Positions 24,061 through 34,934 of a DNA stretch of 64,000 nt are shown here, in pieces. Origin of the DNA: Orientallactaga sibirica (lineage: Eukaryota > Chordata > Mammalia > Rodentia > Dipodidae). How positions within the stretch are numbered: the stretch's first letter is position 1; every line of letters starts with the position of its first letter. Location of the stretch: positions 18,319,501-18,383,500 of the forward strand of contig JAEOAD010000034.1 in the NCBI GenBank assembly GCA_036365145.1, written 5' to 3'. The translations under genes were made by a program, and so were the position numbers. Below the pieces are notes generated by a model. That model made no database searches. It saw only the letters and a program-made list of their open reading frames with translations, and was not told where the DNA came from.

Positions 24061-27056
24061 GAAAGCTATAGTTTATCTGCTTCTCAGCCCCTGGCTATTT
24101 CTACCTCACCAGGTTGTCTCTAACATATAGCCTTAACAGAGGAGGTTTTATAGAAACCAGATTGGAAATGAGGGAGGGAGAAAAAGGACAGGAAAAAAAA
24201 ATCCTTACAAATCTACCTAGATAAGCAAGTGTGAAATATGAGAGAAGAAACTAGAGAAAGCCTTTACTGGGAAGACAGGGAAGTAGTAGGAACAAAAGGA
24301 ATTTCAGGTAAGTGAAGTCAGAGATGGAGGTACAAGGGGTCCTACAGTAGCATAAATTAAATAAACAATGAACTATATAACTAATTAATCCAATAATGAA
24401 ATGCAATTTGATGAAGAGATGATAAAAGAAAGGAAGAGAGGCCGACTGGGGAAAGGTGGAAGCCATGAACCACAAGGACAGAAAATTGAGCATGAAAACA
24501 GCTGTAGCATATTGGGAGTATACGATAAGGCTGTTACGAGGTTGGGGAGGGATATCCTGGGTGTGTGGAACAAGAATTTCTGTTTACTGCAACTTGGTAA
24601 CTGCATAATGGAGTAAAATTTCTTAGTTTTCTTGAGCATCAGAGTTCACGGTCTGTGTGTGAAGTGGAGAATGAGTCTTGTTTCAGATGTTACTGAAATT
24701 ATTTATCATAGTAGTTGGAAAGTACTGAGTACCTGCTTTATGTAAGATGCTTTGCTCAGTCATTTCTAAAAGTTCACTCCCACAAAGTAGAACTTTTAAT
24801 CACTATTCACTGATACCACTACAGAAGGTTCTGGAGTCATAGAGTCTGTGTCCTGTGGCCTTCCCATATCTGAAACTGACTGTCCCATGAGAGTTACCTG
24901 CCTTTTCTGTCTTGCCTTTGTTCTTTCCCTCTCCTTATCCCTCTCCCACTCACTGTTTCATGTCCATTTCTCATCATCTTATTCCTATCTCCTTTTGTCC
25001 CCATATTTCTGAGTTCTCTGGCAGTTGTCTTTGTTGCAGGCAACAAACCAATTCTGAATCATTTAAGTAGGGAATTCAGAATTCAGTAAAGTGAGATTAG
25101 ATCTCACAAAATTACCAGATGAGTACAGGATCTTGGCTTAAAGTCAAGAGGACAAAACCACAGCACAGAACTGGCTTGGTGAAGATATCCTGGCATCAAC
25201 AACCACATGCTGGCAGGGCCATTCACCCATGATTTTCATTGTCTTATACCAATAACATGGGCTCCAAGCAGTTAAACAGTTTCCATTAGCGATGTAAACT
25301 GGATGTAATTGCTCCAAATGTTGCCACTTTGGCCTTTACTGGATTCTGCCTGGTTCTACCTTCCTTTTCAGCACCTGGAGTGGCCCAGTCTGATTGGTAA
25401 AGTCTGTATTATATGTCCAAGCCATAATTGAAGGCTATCTGATAAATATCTAGAAATGTCCACCTCTTCCTTGGCTGTTTCTCAAAGGCTCATGGAGAAA
25501 AAAAGATTTACTCAGATGCTAAGCCATTGCAAACAGTGCAAATGTCAACTTTACCCTACAATAATCACATCCCTGTGACTAGCCCTTTATGGCTCCACTC
25601 CACTTCTACCACCTTTGGGAAGCTTTCTTAGATTCCTCCAAGCAGAAATCACACACACACACACATCTGTCTGTCTGCCTGCCTGGTACCTGAGATATTT
25701 CTTAGTAATCCATAGACCCCTCCCCTATTATTGTAAGCACCTATTGTTTTAAGTGGCTGTGTTCATCCATCTCTGCATCCCTGTAAAGTGCTTGGTGGGA
25801 TACTTTTTGTTAAATGAATGAATAAAAGTGTTGGTCTCATTTGACAGGCCTTTGTATCAGAGGTCCATGAAGGGCTTGCACAGACTCTGCCTTACATAAG
25901 GGAGCCTTTTTTTTTTTTTCCCCTGGTGTGCACTTCTATAAATGGACTATGTCAGCATATTTGAAGAAAGGGGCATAGAGAATCAGAAAGCCCCATGGCA
26001 GAGGATAGTGGCAGATTGTTAGGGCACAAAGAGAGGCTGAGGGAGGCAGAGCCACATATTTGGAAGAATAAATGATCTGCACTTTGCATCAGAGAAATGG
26101 GAGAGGCCTTAGAATCCCAGGACTTGGGCGGCTAGATTCCACCCTCCCCCTCTTGGCTTCACAGAGTAGTAAACTGAGATAGGAGAAGCAGGAGCGGCAT
26201 GCAATACAAACCTTGGAGCAGAAACAGACCCAATTGTACTCAGGAAGATGTGCCTTTTGCAGCATCTTGGGTGGGTGGGCTTTTCCAAGGTCACCCAGGA
26301 CAGTGTGATTTAGTGGCAACAGTAAAGGCTGTGACACCTAGAGTTGTAATACAATTTCTTACCTGCATGACCTTGGAAAGTCCTTTCATTTCCTTGACCT
26401 CCTGATCTTTTTTCTTGTATAGAAAATGGGCAACATAACATCCAATTTACTGGATTATGGGCATGATGAAAGCTTACATATATACCTGGCTGGCATGCAG
26501 GGAATGCCAAAAATTATTAAGTCCATGGTCACAAACAGACTTTTTTCTCCTTTTATTTTCATCTCTTTGCCTTTATCACAAGTCTTAATAAAGTTAAAAG
26601 GAAAAAAAAGTAGTGATAGATGATGGAAAGGTGCATGTGAAAGGTAAGAGGAGATCAGGCAGAAGAGGGAAGAAGAGAACAGTTGTCCTACAGAGACTAC
26701 TAAAGGTGCAGATGGGTAAATTAGACAGAGCAGGGACATGGCTCACCGATTATAGGGAGGAAGCATTTATAAGATTAAAGTCAACGCGGAGGAGGAGGGA
26801 AATGAGTGAAGAGATGAAAGAAAGCAGAGAGGCAAGATGAAGAAAATACAGGGAGCAGGCAAAGGAGTTTGTGCATGCTAGACCCTTTCAAAACTGATGA
26901 GCCCGTGGGGGTGGAGGACTCTCTGAAGTATGTGGGTCACAGACGGAATCAGCCCAAGGCCAAAAGGCATTTACACCAAGCTTTTATAGTTCAACTTGAA
27001 TCTAGAAGGACAGGTGTGCAGATGTGGAGTTGGTGGAAGTGCCCCCTTCCTGTGGG
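24061..27056. other. Unique DNA upstream of ASTN2, no gene seen
   Basis: Possible MIR remnant at about 24,700-24,830. A short CA/TCTG simple repeat lies at 25,650-25,683, and a T run at 25,907-25,920. The frames of 60-105 codons on both strands resemble nothing known. Confidence 0.5.
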
Positions 27057-27057
27057 A

Positions 27058-27064
27058 TATAAAA
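27058..27064 (+). promoter_or_regulatory. TATA-like heptamer about 960 bases upstream of the ASTN2 ATG
   Basis: TATAAAA within GGGATATAAAACTTGG. A transcript starting just downstream would carry upstream ATGs (for example in 'gagcatggag' near 27,271), so this is a weak candidate compared with the CpG-island promoter. Confidence 0.2.
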
Positions 27065-27869
27065 CTTGGGGGAGTCAGGAGACTTGGAATAGTAGGTCTC
27101 TACCAAGCACCCCTTTCAAGAATTTCACACAGAGCAGGAGCAGCCAAGGAGAGCAGCTCCAAGCTGGGAGCAGGCGTCCAAAATAAAAGCGCATGAGTGG
27201 GCTGCCTGGCAGGACCACAGCTAGGGGGCCAGAGCAGCCCGCTGAAGGCAGCTGGTGGGGAGGGTATTAGAGCATGGAGTTCAAAGCTTCTCTGACAACA
27301 CGCAGTTAGTTCAGCCAGGGAGACTGGATGGAAGGAAAGGGGGTGCAGTCCAGGCAGTGGGAGACTGCAAGTGTGTGAGGCAGACAGTGGTCAGAGAGGT
27401 AGTCCTGAGGCCACAGTGAAGTTCTCCCAGGGATTAAAATCGGGTAGGTCACTGCAAACAAGACTTGTTCGTCGGCTTGGGCGGTGGGAGAGAAAGTTGA
27501 CCTGACCATTTTATCTTCAGAAAGGCGGGTGATCAAGCCTGGACTAAGGTGTGCCCCGAGGTGCAGCCCTTGGCTTGAGCCAGGGTAGGGTGAAGTTAGA
27601 GAGCAGGGTTAACCCGGGAGGGATTAGTGAAGTCCTGAGAAGGACATTAGGTGCTAGAAATTTAGAGAGGGGTGTTGGAGCTGGAGAACCTGGTGAGCGA
27701 GGCTTTGGGGGATCCTGGGAAGGGGAGGGAGCGACTGGGACTTGCACGAGGCCAGGCGGAGCCTCCGAAAAGCCCGGGGTCTGCCAGGGGAGCCAGCGAA
27801 GGGGGCGGGCGGCGGGGCCCGGGGAGGCGGCGCGCTGGGGGGGGGGGCGGTCCAGGGCCGTTCGGGAGG

Positions 27870-28022
27870 CGGAGCCCGGAGCCGGGGGCTGCTGGCTAGC
27901 GGCTCTGTCAGCTCTTAGCTCGGGCGTCCTGGTTCGCCTCAGCGTCCACCTTCTGGGCCGCTGCCGCCTCTTCCTCCTTCGCCACCGCCGCCACCGCCCA
28001 CAGCACCGCAGCCCCTCCCGCC
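27870..28022 (+). other. ASTN2: Inferred 5' UTR of ASTN2
   Basis: This stretch contains no ATG; indeed none occurs from about 27,690 to the start codon. It grows pyrimidine- and GCC-rich toward the start and ends in the strong Kozak context CCCGCCATGG (G at -3 and at +4). The left limit is a guess from the GC boxes. Confidence 0.5.
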
Positions 28023-28521
28023 ATGGCCGCCGCCGGCGCCCGACGCAGCCCTGGCCCCAGCTCGGGGCTTCGGGGGCGGCCGAGGCTCGGCTTCCACCCG
28101 GGGCCGCCGCCGCCACCGCCGCCGCCGCCGCTGCTGCTGCTGTTTCTGCTCCTGCTATCGCCGCCACCACTGCTGGCCGGCGCCGCCGCCGCCGCCTCGC
28201 GGGAGCCCGACAGCCCGTGCCGGCTCAAGACCGTCACGGTGTCCACGCTGCCTGCCCTGCGGGAAAGCGACATCGCCTGGAGCGGAGCCCGCGCTGGGGC
28301 CGGGGCCGGGGCCGGGGCTGGCACCGGGGCCGGAGCCGCCTCCGCTGCCGCTGCCGCTGCCGCCGCCGCCGCCGCCGCTGCAGCCGCGTCCCCGGGCTCC
28401 GCGGGTTCCGCCGGCACAGCCGCGGAGTCGCGCCTCCTGCTCTTTGTGCGTAACGAGCTGCCCGGGCGCATCGCGGTGCAAGATGACCTGGACAACACCG
28501 AACTGCCCTTCTTCACCCTGG
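28023..28521 (+). CDS. ASTN2: Astrotactin-2, first coding exon (partial CDS)
   Basis: Astrotactin-2 is a membrane glycoprotein of neurons. It partners ASTN1 in glial-guided migration of cerebellar granule cells and controls trafficking of ASTN1 and synaptic proteins. This exon encodes residues 1-166 plus one base of codon 167. Visible are an Arg-rich N-terminus (MAAAGARRSPGPSSGLRGRP), nine Pro (28-36), a Leu-rich hydrophobic core (37-51) fitting the signal peptide, five Ala (54-58), the family-diagnostic segment REPDSPCRLKTVTVSTLPAL (60-79), an Ala-Gly tract (91-106), fifteen Ala (108-122), and the conserved RLLLFVRNELPGRIAVQDDL region followed by DNTELPFFTL. The reading frame meets donor G|GTAAGG after 28,521 (phase 1), which would complete a Glu codon as in known ASTN2. 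ASTN1 is excluded by sequence. The later exons (transmembrane segments, EGF-like, MACPF and FNIII domains) lie outside the window. The only oddity is the longer low-complexity tracts. Confidence 0.96.
28104..28142 (+). repeat. Triplet tract (CCG)9(CTG)4 in exon 1
   Basis: Nine Pro codons (eight CCG and one CCA) run directly into four CTG Leu codons, residues 28-40. It forms the start of the hydrophobic leader. A triplet run of this kind tends to vary in length between individuals and species. Confidence 0.85.
28296..28337 (+). repeat. GGGGCC hexanucleotide tract in coding frame
   Basis: Three exact GGGGCC units (28,296-28,313) are followed by GGGGCT, GGCACC, GGGGCC and GGAGCC. In frame they encode Gly-Ala repeats with one Gly-Thr. 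Four or more G4 runs in close spacing could form a G-quadruplex on the + strand. Confidence 0.9.
28344..28388 (+). repeat. Polyalanine tract, 15 GCN codons
   Basis: Residues 108-122 use mixed GCT, GCC, GCA and GCG codons, with a run of six GCC in the middle. Mixed codons are more stable than a pure triplet run. My recollection is that human ASTN2 has a shorter Ala tract here. Confidence 0.85.
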
Positions 28522-28760
28522 GTAAGGCTGGGCGCCAGCACTCGTATAGTCCCAAAGAGCCGGGAACCCCCTAAGTGAGGAAGGACGGGTGGGGGCGCCC
28601 TGGGGATCACCTCCCCAAGGCTGCCCCGAACCGGGTTTGGCGTAGGGTAGCTGAGGGGCCCCCAGGGCGCACAGGTGGTTGGAAAGGAGTGTGGGGCAGG
28701 AGGTCCTGGAGAGCGCGCCACGAGAGCCCCCCGGGGGGGCGTGACGATGCTCCCCGCAGT

Positions 28761-29460
28761 GGGGACCTGTCCCTCCTCTCGGTCTCACAGTCCATTTGTT
28801 GAACCCCCGGCGCTGTCCATTCCCAACGCCGGAGACTCAGAATCGCTGAGTGTGCTCGGACTGGGAGGTGGGGAGGGTGGGTGGAGACAGACCACTGTCC
28901 GAAACCAGTTCAACGTCAAGTCGCCGGTGGCTATTCCGGACACCCACAGCCTCTGGCAGCACACGGTTACCACCCCTTCGCTCTGTCCTCGAAGTTGTGA
29001 GTTCGGCCCTTCCAGACCGATTTTGTCAGGATCAGAGTTCCATGTTATAAAGACCCAATCCGCAAAAGCTCAGTGTCCACACGAGGCTGGTGACCTTGGC
29101 TAAGTCGCTGCTCTTATTTGAACTTCAGTTTGGGCCTAGAGTGAAATGAGTCTGGAATGGATTGAGTGATGTTTGCGGACTGGGATTCGGAACCCAAGGT
29201 CTCCCCCGTCCCTCCTCATCATCACCTTCCACACTCCTGCCAGCCGCGAGCAGGTTGGTCCTTGCTGCTCACTTACAGAATTAACCATAATAATACCGAC
29301 TAAAAGGCAAGAAACAGGAGAGAAGGGACGGCTGGGGGTAGGGGCCTCAAAGAGGAAAGTTAAACAGAAAGTTCGCCAGTAGCTCTTGCTGCCTGCCGAT
29401 TCCCGGCGCGAATCCCGCAGGAGTCGGGCCCTTCTGTGGAGCTGTAGGAAGCGCGGCTGA
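28761..29460. other. Early intron 1, moderately GC-rich unique DNA
   Basis: CpG content drops but stays above that of distal sequence. No repeat is recognised. Frames of 60-140 codons here lie downstream of a good donor and have no known similarity. Confidence 0.5.
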
Positions 29461-29473
29461 TTTCCCACCCGGG

Positions 29474-29510
29474 TAATTGATAGCTTAATTATCTCAGAGA
29501 GCGTTTACAA
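29474..29510. promoter_or_regulatory. Homeodomain-like and forkhead-like motif cluster
   Basis: TAATTGATAGCTTAATTATC (29,474-29,493) carries two TAAT cores facing each other. GTTTACAAA (from 29,503) resembles a forkhead site. This AT-rich block sits abruptly between GC-rich segments. Motif matches of this length arise by chance, so function is only inferred. Confidence 0.3.
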
Positions 29511-29519
29511 AAATGTTGT

Positions 29520-29680
29520 TCCCCCAGCTCTCCCGCGCTCGCAGCTCGCTCTTCCCCCCTCCCTCTCCGGGGTGCGGGCCCGATTGGTTGTGGGCGTCTG
29601 GCCAACAACAACGTCGGAGACTCCGGAGCCCTTCGCCCCGCCCCCACCTTGTCTGAGCGGGGGGCGGTGTCTGGATCTGT
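29520..29680. promoter_or_regulatory. Second GC-box/CCAAT cluster in intron 1
   Basis: Contains an inverted CCAAT box (GATTGG, 29,582-29,587), GCCCCGCCCCC (29,635-29,645) and GGGGGGCGG (29,659-29,667) in a CpG-rich patch about 1 kb after exon 1. It could be an alternative promoter or an intronic enhancer; no first exon is evident. Confidence 0.4.
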
Positions 29681-29985
29681 TTCCAGGGGACGACTGGGAG
29701 GTTAGTGTTCCAATCCTCCGAGGTTAACTTCTTGCTCTCGGGAGGAGCCCTGCAGAGTAATGGACCTGAAATCAATCTCTAGGGAGCCCTGATATCCTGA
29801 TCTTTTAAAATGTATTTTGTGACATATACCCTTCGGCTTTCGTTCTGGCTGCCTTGGGGGATCTGAGAGAGTGGTGGGCTGGCCACAGGGTTTTGCGCTT
29901 CTGGCCTCTCCTGACCGAGGAACCTGTGTGGAAAGCCCATGTAGATTCCTTGGGGACGCCTTTACTCCTGTGGCAACACTCCTGC

Positions 29986-29988
<3 letters not shown>

Positions 29989-30027
<39 letters not shown>

Positions 30028-30038
30028 CGCGCGCGCGC
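29989..30038. repeat. (AC)18 microsatellite running into a CG run
   Basis: Thirty-six bases of pure AC (29,989-30,024) are followed by GCT and then CGCGCGCGCGC (30,028-30,038). The whole block is nearly continuous alternating purine-pyrimidine sequence. Confidence 0.95.
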
Positions 30039-31382
30039 TCTTTCTCTGTGTGCAACAGTGGGATGCTGACATCCAAGGAAAGGAGTAAGGGTCTAAGTGG
30101 AGTTCTTAGGGCACTGAGCTAACGTCTGGCTCACTGCTAGCTCCTTCCTGTTTGAGTATGGTGCTGGAAAGTTCCTCCCAAGACACAGAAACTAGCCCTT
30201 CCTTCAGTCAGCACTTCCAGTCTTGCCCTTACCCTTCCACTCATCCGGATATCTGTCCACTACAGGATCTCATCAGCGCTCAGGATAGGCACTTCAGCTA
30301 AGGGAGGAAAGGAATGGGTACTTATGTACTGGCTGTTTTGGCAGTAAGAACCCCAGAGCATTCCAGTTCCTCAAAAATGTGGGGACCTGGTCCAACCAGT
30401 TATAGAGGTGCCCCAAAATTCCTGGTTCTAGCCTTGCTTGCTATTTTAACTTTGGCTTTCAAGGAGATGGGTGTCCAGGCACACGAGGCAAGAAGAGCCT
30501 TGAACTGGAAGTCTTGAGTTCCTTGGGATCAGTTTGAGTCCCTCCTACCATCCACTTGGAGCCTTCTGCTTTCCCTCCCGCCACAGCCCAAAGCCTGAAG
30601 CTGGAGTGGCCAGGTGCTGGCCTCCTTGAGGGCATGCTCTTTGGATCCACGAAGAGAACTGAGTTCCCACCTCCGCCTTCCCGCAGCGTCCTGTACTGGC
30701 AGCTCTAGAGCTCCCGACAGGGATTTGGCTAGCGAGGTACTCACCAGATGGCAGGGTATAGCAGGAGCTGTGTAGGGAGACGTGGGCTTTTTATTTGTGT
30801 TGGTCTTCGACTGTTTGCGTGTAAACACGGAGTGCACAATGAGCTCTTGGAGGGCCAGGCTGGCTGGCAATAAGGGTTGGTGGTAGCACGAGGAGGGGGT
30901 GGGATGTGTTATTTATGGCCATGTCTTTCCCAAGGTTCCAAGGCAGCCCCATTCCATCTTCAGACCTTTTACTCATCCTGCCTAGCATTTGTTTCTGCTG
31001 AGTTAGGACAGACTTTTTACAACTTTCAGGGAATATTGAGGTTTCTGGGTGTCACAGCCTGGTATGCAAAGTCAGGGCTCAAATCCTGCCAATAGTGGGG
31101 AGTGTGGAGCTACCACTAGGGGGTGATGGTGTCTACCAAAGCCCTCCCGTCATGCTTTGGGTTCTGGGCTCAGAGATGCTGAAGGTAAACCCTTCCCTGA
31201 TCCTAATGGCTGCAAAATCTCAAAAGCCCAATTGAAGAACCTCAAGGTAGTTTTGCATAAATTGTCGACATACAGGTTCAACAAATCCATCTTTCTACCT
31301 GGCCCTACCTCTCTCTGTTCGTCTTTATTAGTGGCTTTGATATTTGTAACACCTGATCTGAAAACAAATTTTCTTCTTCTAT
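30039..31382. other. Unique intron sequence, no gene seen
   Basis: No repeat recognised and no coding character. Confidence 0.5.
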
Positions 31383-31517
31383 TTTTTTTCCCTATGTTTT
31401 TCCCAGGTAGGGTTTCTCTCTAGTCCAGGCTGACCTGGAATTTACTATGTAGTCACGGGATGGCTTTGAACTCACATCCATCATCCTACCTGTACCTCCC
31501 AAGTGCTGCATGCCTGC
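31383..31517 (-). repeat. B1 SINE, antisense, 5' truncated
   Basis: Poly-T, 'aggtagggtttctctctagtc', CAGGCTGACCTGGAATTTAC and 'cctgtacctcccaagtgctgcatgcctgc'. The part that would hold the B1 5' end is missing. Confidence 0.82.
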
Positions 31518-31719
31518 TTGAAAATAAGTTTTCTTTAGGTCTCTTCCTTTCTGTATCTCTAATTCTCCCCACCAAGCCTAATCTGTTTTATGTAGATAGA
31601 AGCAGCTCTCAGATGTGAAAGATGCTACAGGTTTCTGTGCTTGTGCCTCTTATTTAGAATCTGAGTATAAATCAATGACATTGACAAAGTGAATTTCCCT
31701 AAAAATGATCAAGGAATAG

Positions 31720-31910
31720 CAAGTACTTATTGAATTTTTAATGTTGTGCTGAGAATGTCACTCTTGACTTGTATTATTAATTCACATAAAATATATGGCA
31801 CGTACACTACTTTTATTCCCATTTGACAGACAAGAAAGCCTTCTTCGAAGTACCAGTAGCAAGCCACACTGCAAGTAAATGGCAAACCAGGAACTAAAGT
31901 CCTAACCTAT
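31720..31910 (+). repeat. MIR-like ancient SINE
   Basis: 'agcaagtacttattgaattt', ATTCCCATTTGACAGACAAG and 'agcaagccacactgcaagtaaatggcaaaccaggaac' match the MIR order. Confidence 0.65.
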
Positions 31911-32000
31911 TAGACACATCCATTCTTGGTAATTGCCAAAATAGTATTATAAATCAAATGCGGTATTTATGCAGGGCAAAGAACTGGATATAAAGGCATT

Positions 32001-32226
32001 TCACAGGGCTGGAGAGGTGGATTAGTGGTTAAGGCACTTGCCTGCAAAACCCAAGAACACATGTTGGAATATCCCAAAGTAGCCAGATGCAAAGTGACAC
32101 AAGTGTGCAATGTCACACATGTGCACAAGGGGTGTACACATCTGGAGTTCATTCACAGTGACTGAAAGGCCCTGGTGTGCCCATTGTCTCTCTCTGTATC
32201 TCTCAAACAAATACAACAATAATAAG
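32001..32226 (+). repeat. tRNA-derived SINE (jerboa-type)
   Basis: GGGCTGGAGAGGTGGATTAG head, 'gcacttgcctgcaaaaccc', TAGCCAGATGCAAAGTGACA and ACATCTGGAGTTCATTCACA. AAAGGCATT flanks it on both sides (31,992-32,000 and 32,227-32,235). Confidence 0.87.
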
Positions 32227-32235
32227 AAAGGCATT

Positions 32236-34854
32236 CTATATAACAGCCTAAAAGGAACCTTTGTCCATATGACCTGTAACTGCATTTGTGAGCTGAATAT
32301 AAGGGTTTGAAAGCAAGACATGATTTCAATGACCTTGCCAGTTCAAAGTTCTAGAACTCGTGGGCTGTCAAGGACATTCTACCTAGAGATGCCATAAGTG
32401 ATGAAAATAATGCATTTTGTTTTATCAGTGAATAAAGTCATCTCTATAGATCTGGCTAAAATTGCAGATGCTTTCTGGATCAGAAAGAACTTTAGCTAGC
32501 ATGCATTGCAGACTGTAAAAGAAAATGTGAGAGTTTGAATGCTAAAATGCAGCTTGGAAACTTAATGCTAGTTAGAATCTTGGAATCTCTACAATGGTTC
32601 ATTGTGACCTTGAACAGGTCATTTATGCCTCAAAGCTTCGTTTTTTTCTACTGTAATATGAGTGGGTAGATGAGCCCTAAAATAATCCTTTCATGTAAAG
32701 CTTCTATGAACTTGAAGTGCCTTGACCCCATCCATGACTCTGACTAGCTCCCCTTGCTGCTTGCTGTGTTTTCCTTTGCTGGTAACATGGGGGTGTTGGG
32801 AAGGATAGACTGCAAAGAAAGGTTTTGAATAGGAGCAACTGCCAGCGCAGGGTTTCTGAGGTGAACCTGCATGTCACTCAATACTCATCTACCCCCAGGC
32901 AGCCCTGGAGTCTGCTTATGGATTTAGCTTTCATGCCCACAGGTACTGGGGCATTATTCTTTTACCTGTACATCATAGTGGCTGGGATAGTTTGGATACT
33001 GCCTGCCTTGATTCAGCCAAAGGAAAAAAAAAACAGATAACATTGAACAACCATTTATTGTCAACATTTCTTAGTAATTTACTCTGCTAGGTAAACCTGA
33101 CAGGAGGGGGAATATGTTCTCTATTTGGTCAAGGGGGTGTGAAGAAAGAACAGCCCTGAGTGATCTGTCTTTAAATGTACTTGTGTGAGTAGTCCTGACA
33201 GCATCCTGATGGTCTGTCCTATAAGATGCCCTGTGCAAGAGGCTGACTGGTCTTCGTGCAAAACAGTCTGAAATGTCACCTTGGTTGGGCTAGCAGAGAT
33301 TTCTTAAAATATGGATAAAACTAGATTACTACTGGGTGGGGAAAGCAGGTAGGCACCTGACTAGAGGGCTGTAGGGAGCAGAGCGTTTAGCCAGAGTAAA
33401 GCACTCCACAAAGGGCTAGAGAAGCTTCTTTCAAATGCCAGTATCCAGTGAGGAATCTGGTGTCCTGTGGGGAATCTTAAAGAATACTCAAAATGTGTAG
33501 ATTGAGACTGGCGAGGAGGGCCTCCTGGAGCTGTCCAGCACTGCAGTGTGCTAACCCCAAGTAATGGTTAGAACCTGAGGGATGGGGAAGTGTAAACTAA
33601 CAGCTCTTTGGGAAGCATTTAGAGAAGAGACCCAATGCCTTGGAAACTGTTCTTTTTGATTTGGGTTAGATTCTGAAGGTTGAAAAGTCTTTATTTTGGG
33701 AGATGAACAATGGTAACAAATAAGATGCATCTTCTGTAAGGATTTTTGACCACAGAATATTCAGTAACACCAATTCTATTGTTCTCTGTTGTGTGAAAGA
33801 AAGATTCTGAGATGGAAAAGTGGGAAACTTTGTCTAAAACTAATGTTAGATTTAGAACAATGTGTGTGTTTTCCTCATTTGGGCATCAGATTCTTTATCA
33901 TTTAATGAAGGATTTGGTTAACACTCAAACCTCAGAGTACTATCCTGCTGTGATGTGCCAAATTTGGGGATCTTTGTAAACAAAGGTTTTGTGCAGAAGT
34001 ATATTGGGATATTAACAAATCTCTGATCTGGGCATTCTTCCTTTTTCCATTCCTTTTCCTCATACCTCACCCCAGTTCTTGCCAGCTCAAATCTGATGGA
34101 ACCTACTTAATACTCAAGGTGGAGAGAAATGCACTGTCTGATTTTGAAAAGCACTGTGTTCTTGAGAAGGTAATAGGGCAGGGAGAAGGCCAGGATCCTT
34201 TCCATTATTACATAGGCTAAAGATTCAGCCAGGATAGCTAGGTTGCTGTTTTAGAGTGGGGGGGATAATAGGATAAAGACATTATTGAGATATGCAGAGC
34301 TATGTAAACTTTGATGTGACATCAAACTTGATTACTTCTGGAGCAAGGCCCTCAGGCCATAAGGACATTCTATAATTTTAATTTAGAGCCTAGTGTGGCA
34401 GGAGATTTGAGCGGGTCTCCAGCAGGCAAAGTTTCTTGCTTCTTGCCTCCTTGTTTTGTCAAGCCCTAGGCCTTTTCTGTCATTGGATATGAGATGTGAA
34501 CATGTATGCTGAGGGAAGAGGGATGGAGACAGATAGTGACCTCTGTATGCTGGCCTGAAATGGTTACAACACTGTCACCTTTGATGAGTTCCTGGTATTA
34601 TATGCTCTCAGAGGAGAGTCCACTCTTTCTATTTCTACTGAGGTCGAGATAAGGGGAGGAACTTACTGAGTGTCCATAGTTCACACTTAAATCCATTGCT
34701 CTTAAGTTCTGTTTGTATCATAATATTACACTGATCATATGAGGAAAAGGCTTTAAAGAAGTTCTAGTTATACAACTTGGTTAAGTATCATAAACAATGC
34801 TATTCTTTCATTCCCCCCACATAAAATAAGGAATTAAAAATCTTCTTTTAATGT
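32236..34854. other. Unique intron sequence, no gene seen
   Basis: No repeat recognised with confidence and no exon. A G-run lies near 34,258-34,263. Confidence 0.5.
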
Positions 34855-34934
34855 GGATGGCTTAGGAAGTGAACCTGGATGTTTAGGCTTTATAAGAAAG
34901 TGCCTTTAACCACTGAACCATCTTACCAGCCCCA
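34855..34934 (-). repeat. Fragment of a tRNA-derived SINE, antisense
   Basis: 'ggctttataagaaagtgcctttaaccactgaaccatcttaccagcccc' is the reverse complement of the SINE head. Only about 80 bases remain. Confidence 0.6.

Larger units (their letters stand above)
27760..28760 (+). promoter_or_regulatory. ASTN2: CpG island covering the ASTN2 promoter and exon 1
   Basis: By eye, CpG density and GC content jump from about 27,760 and fall off after about 28,760, in contrast to AT-rich flanks with few CpGs. Inside are GC boxes GGGGGCGGGC (27,801-27,810) and GGGGGGCGG (27,842-27,850). No TATA box lies within 200 bases of the ATG, as expected for a dispersed CpG-island promoter. I infer that transcription starts somewhere around 27,800-27,900, but the sequence alone does not fix the site. 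Confidence 0.8.

Noticed and set aside
27551..28453. A 300-codon open frame on the + strand overlapping the promoter and exon 1
   Set aside because: It begins with GTG rather than ATG, runs through promoter GC boxes, and gives an Arg/Ala/Gly-rich protein with no known similarity. ASTN2 exon 1 in another frame explains the conserved sequence.
27908..28721. Antisense open frames of 188-215 codons opposite ASTN2 exon 1
   Set aside because: GC-rich DNA has few stop codons, and these frames mirror the Ala, Gly and Pro tracts. There is no recognised domain and no sign of a separate antisense gene.
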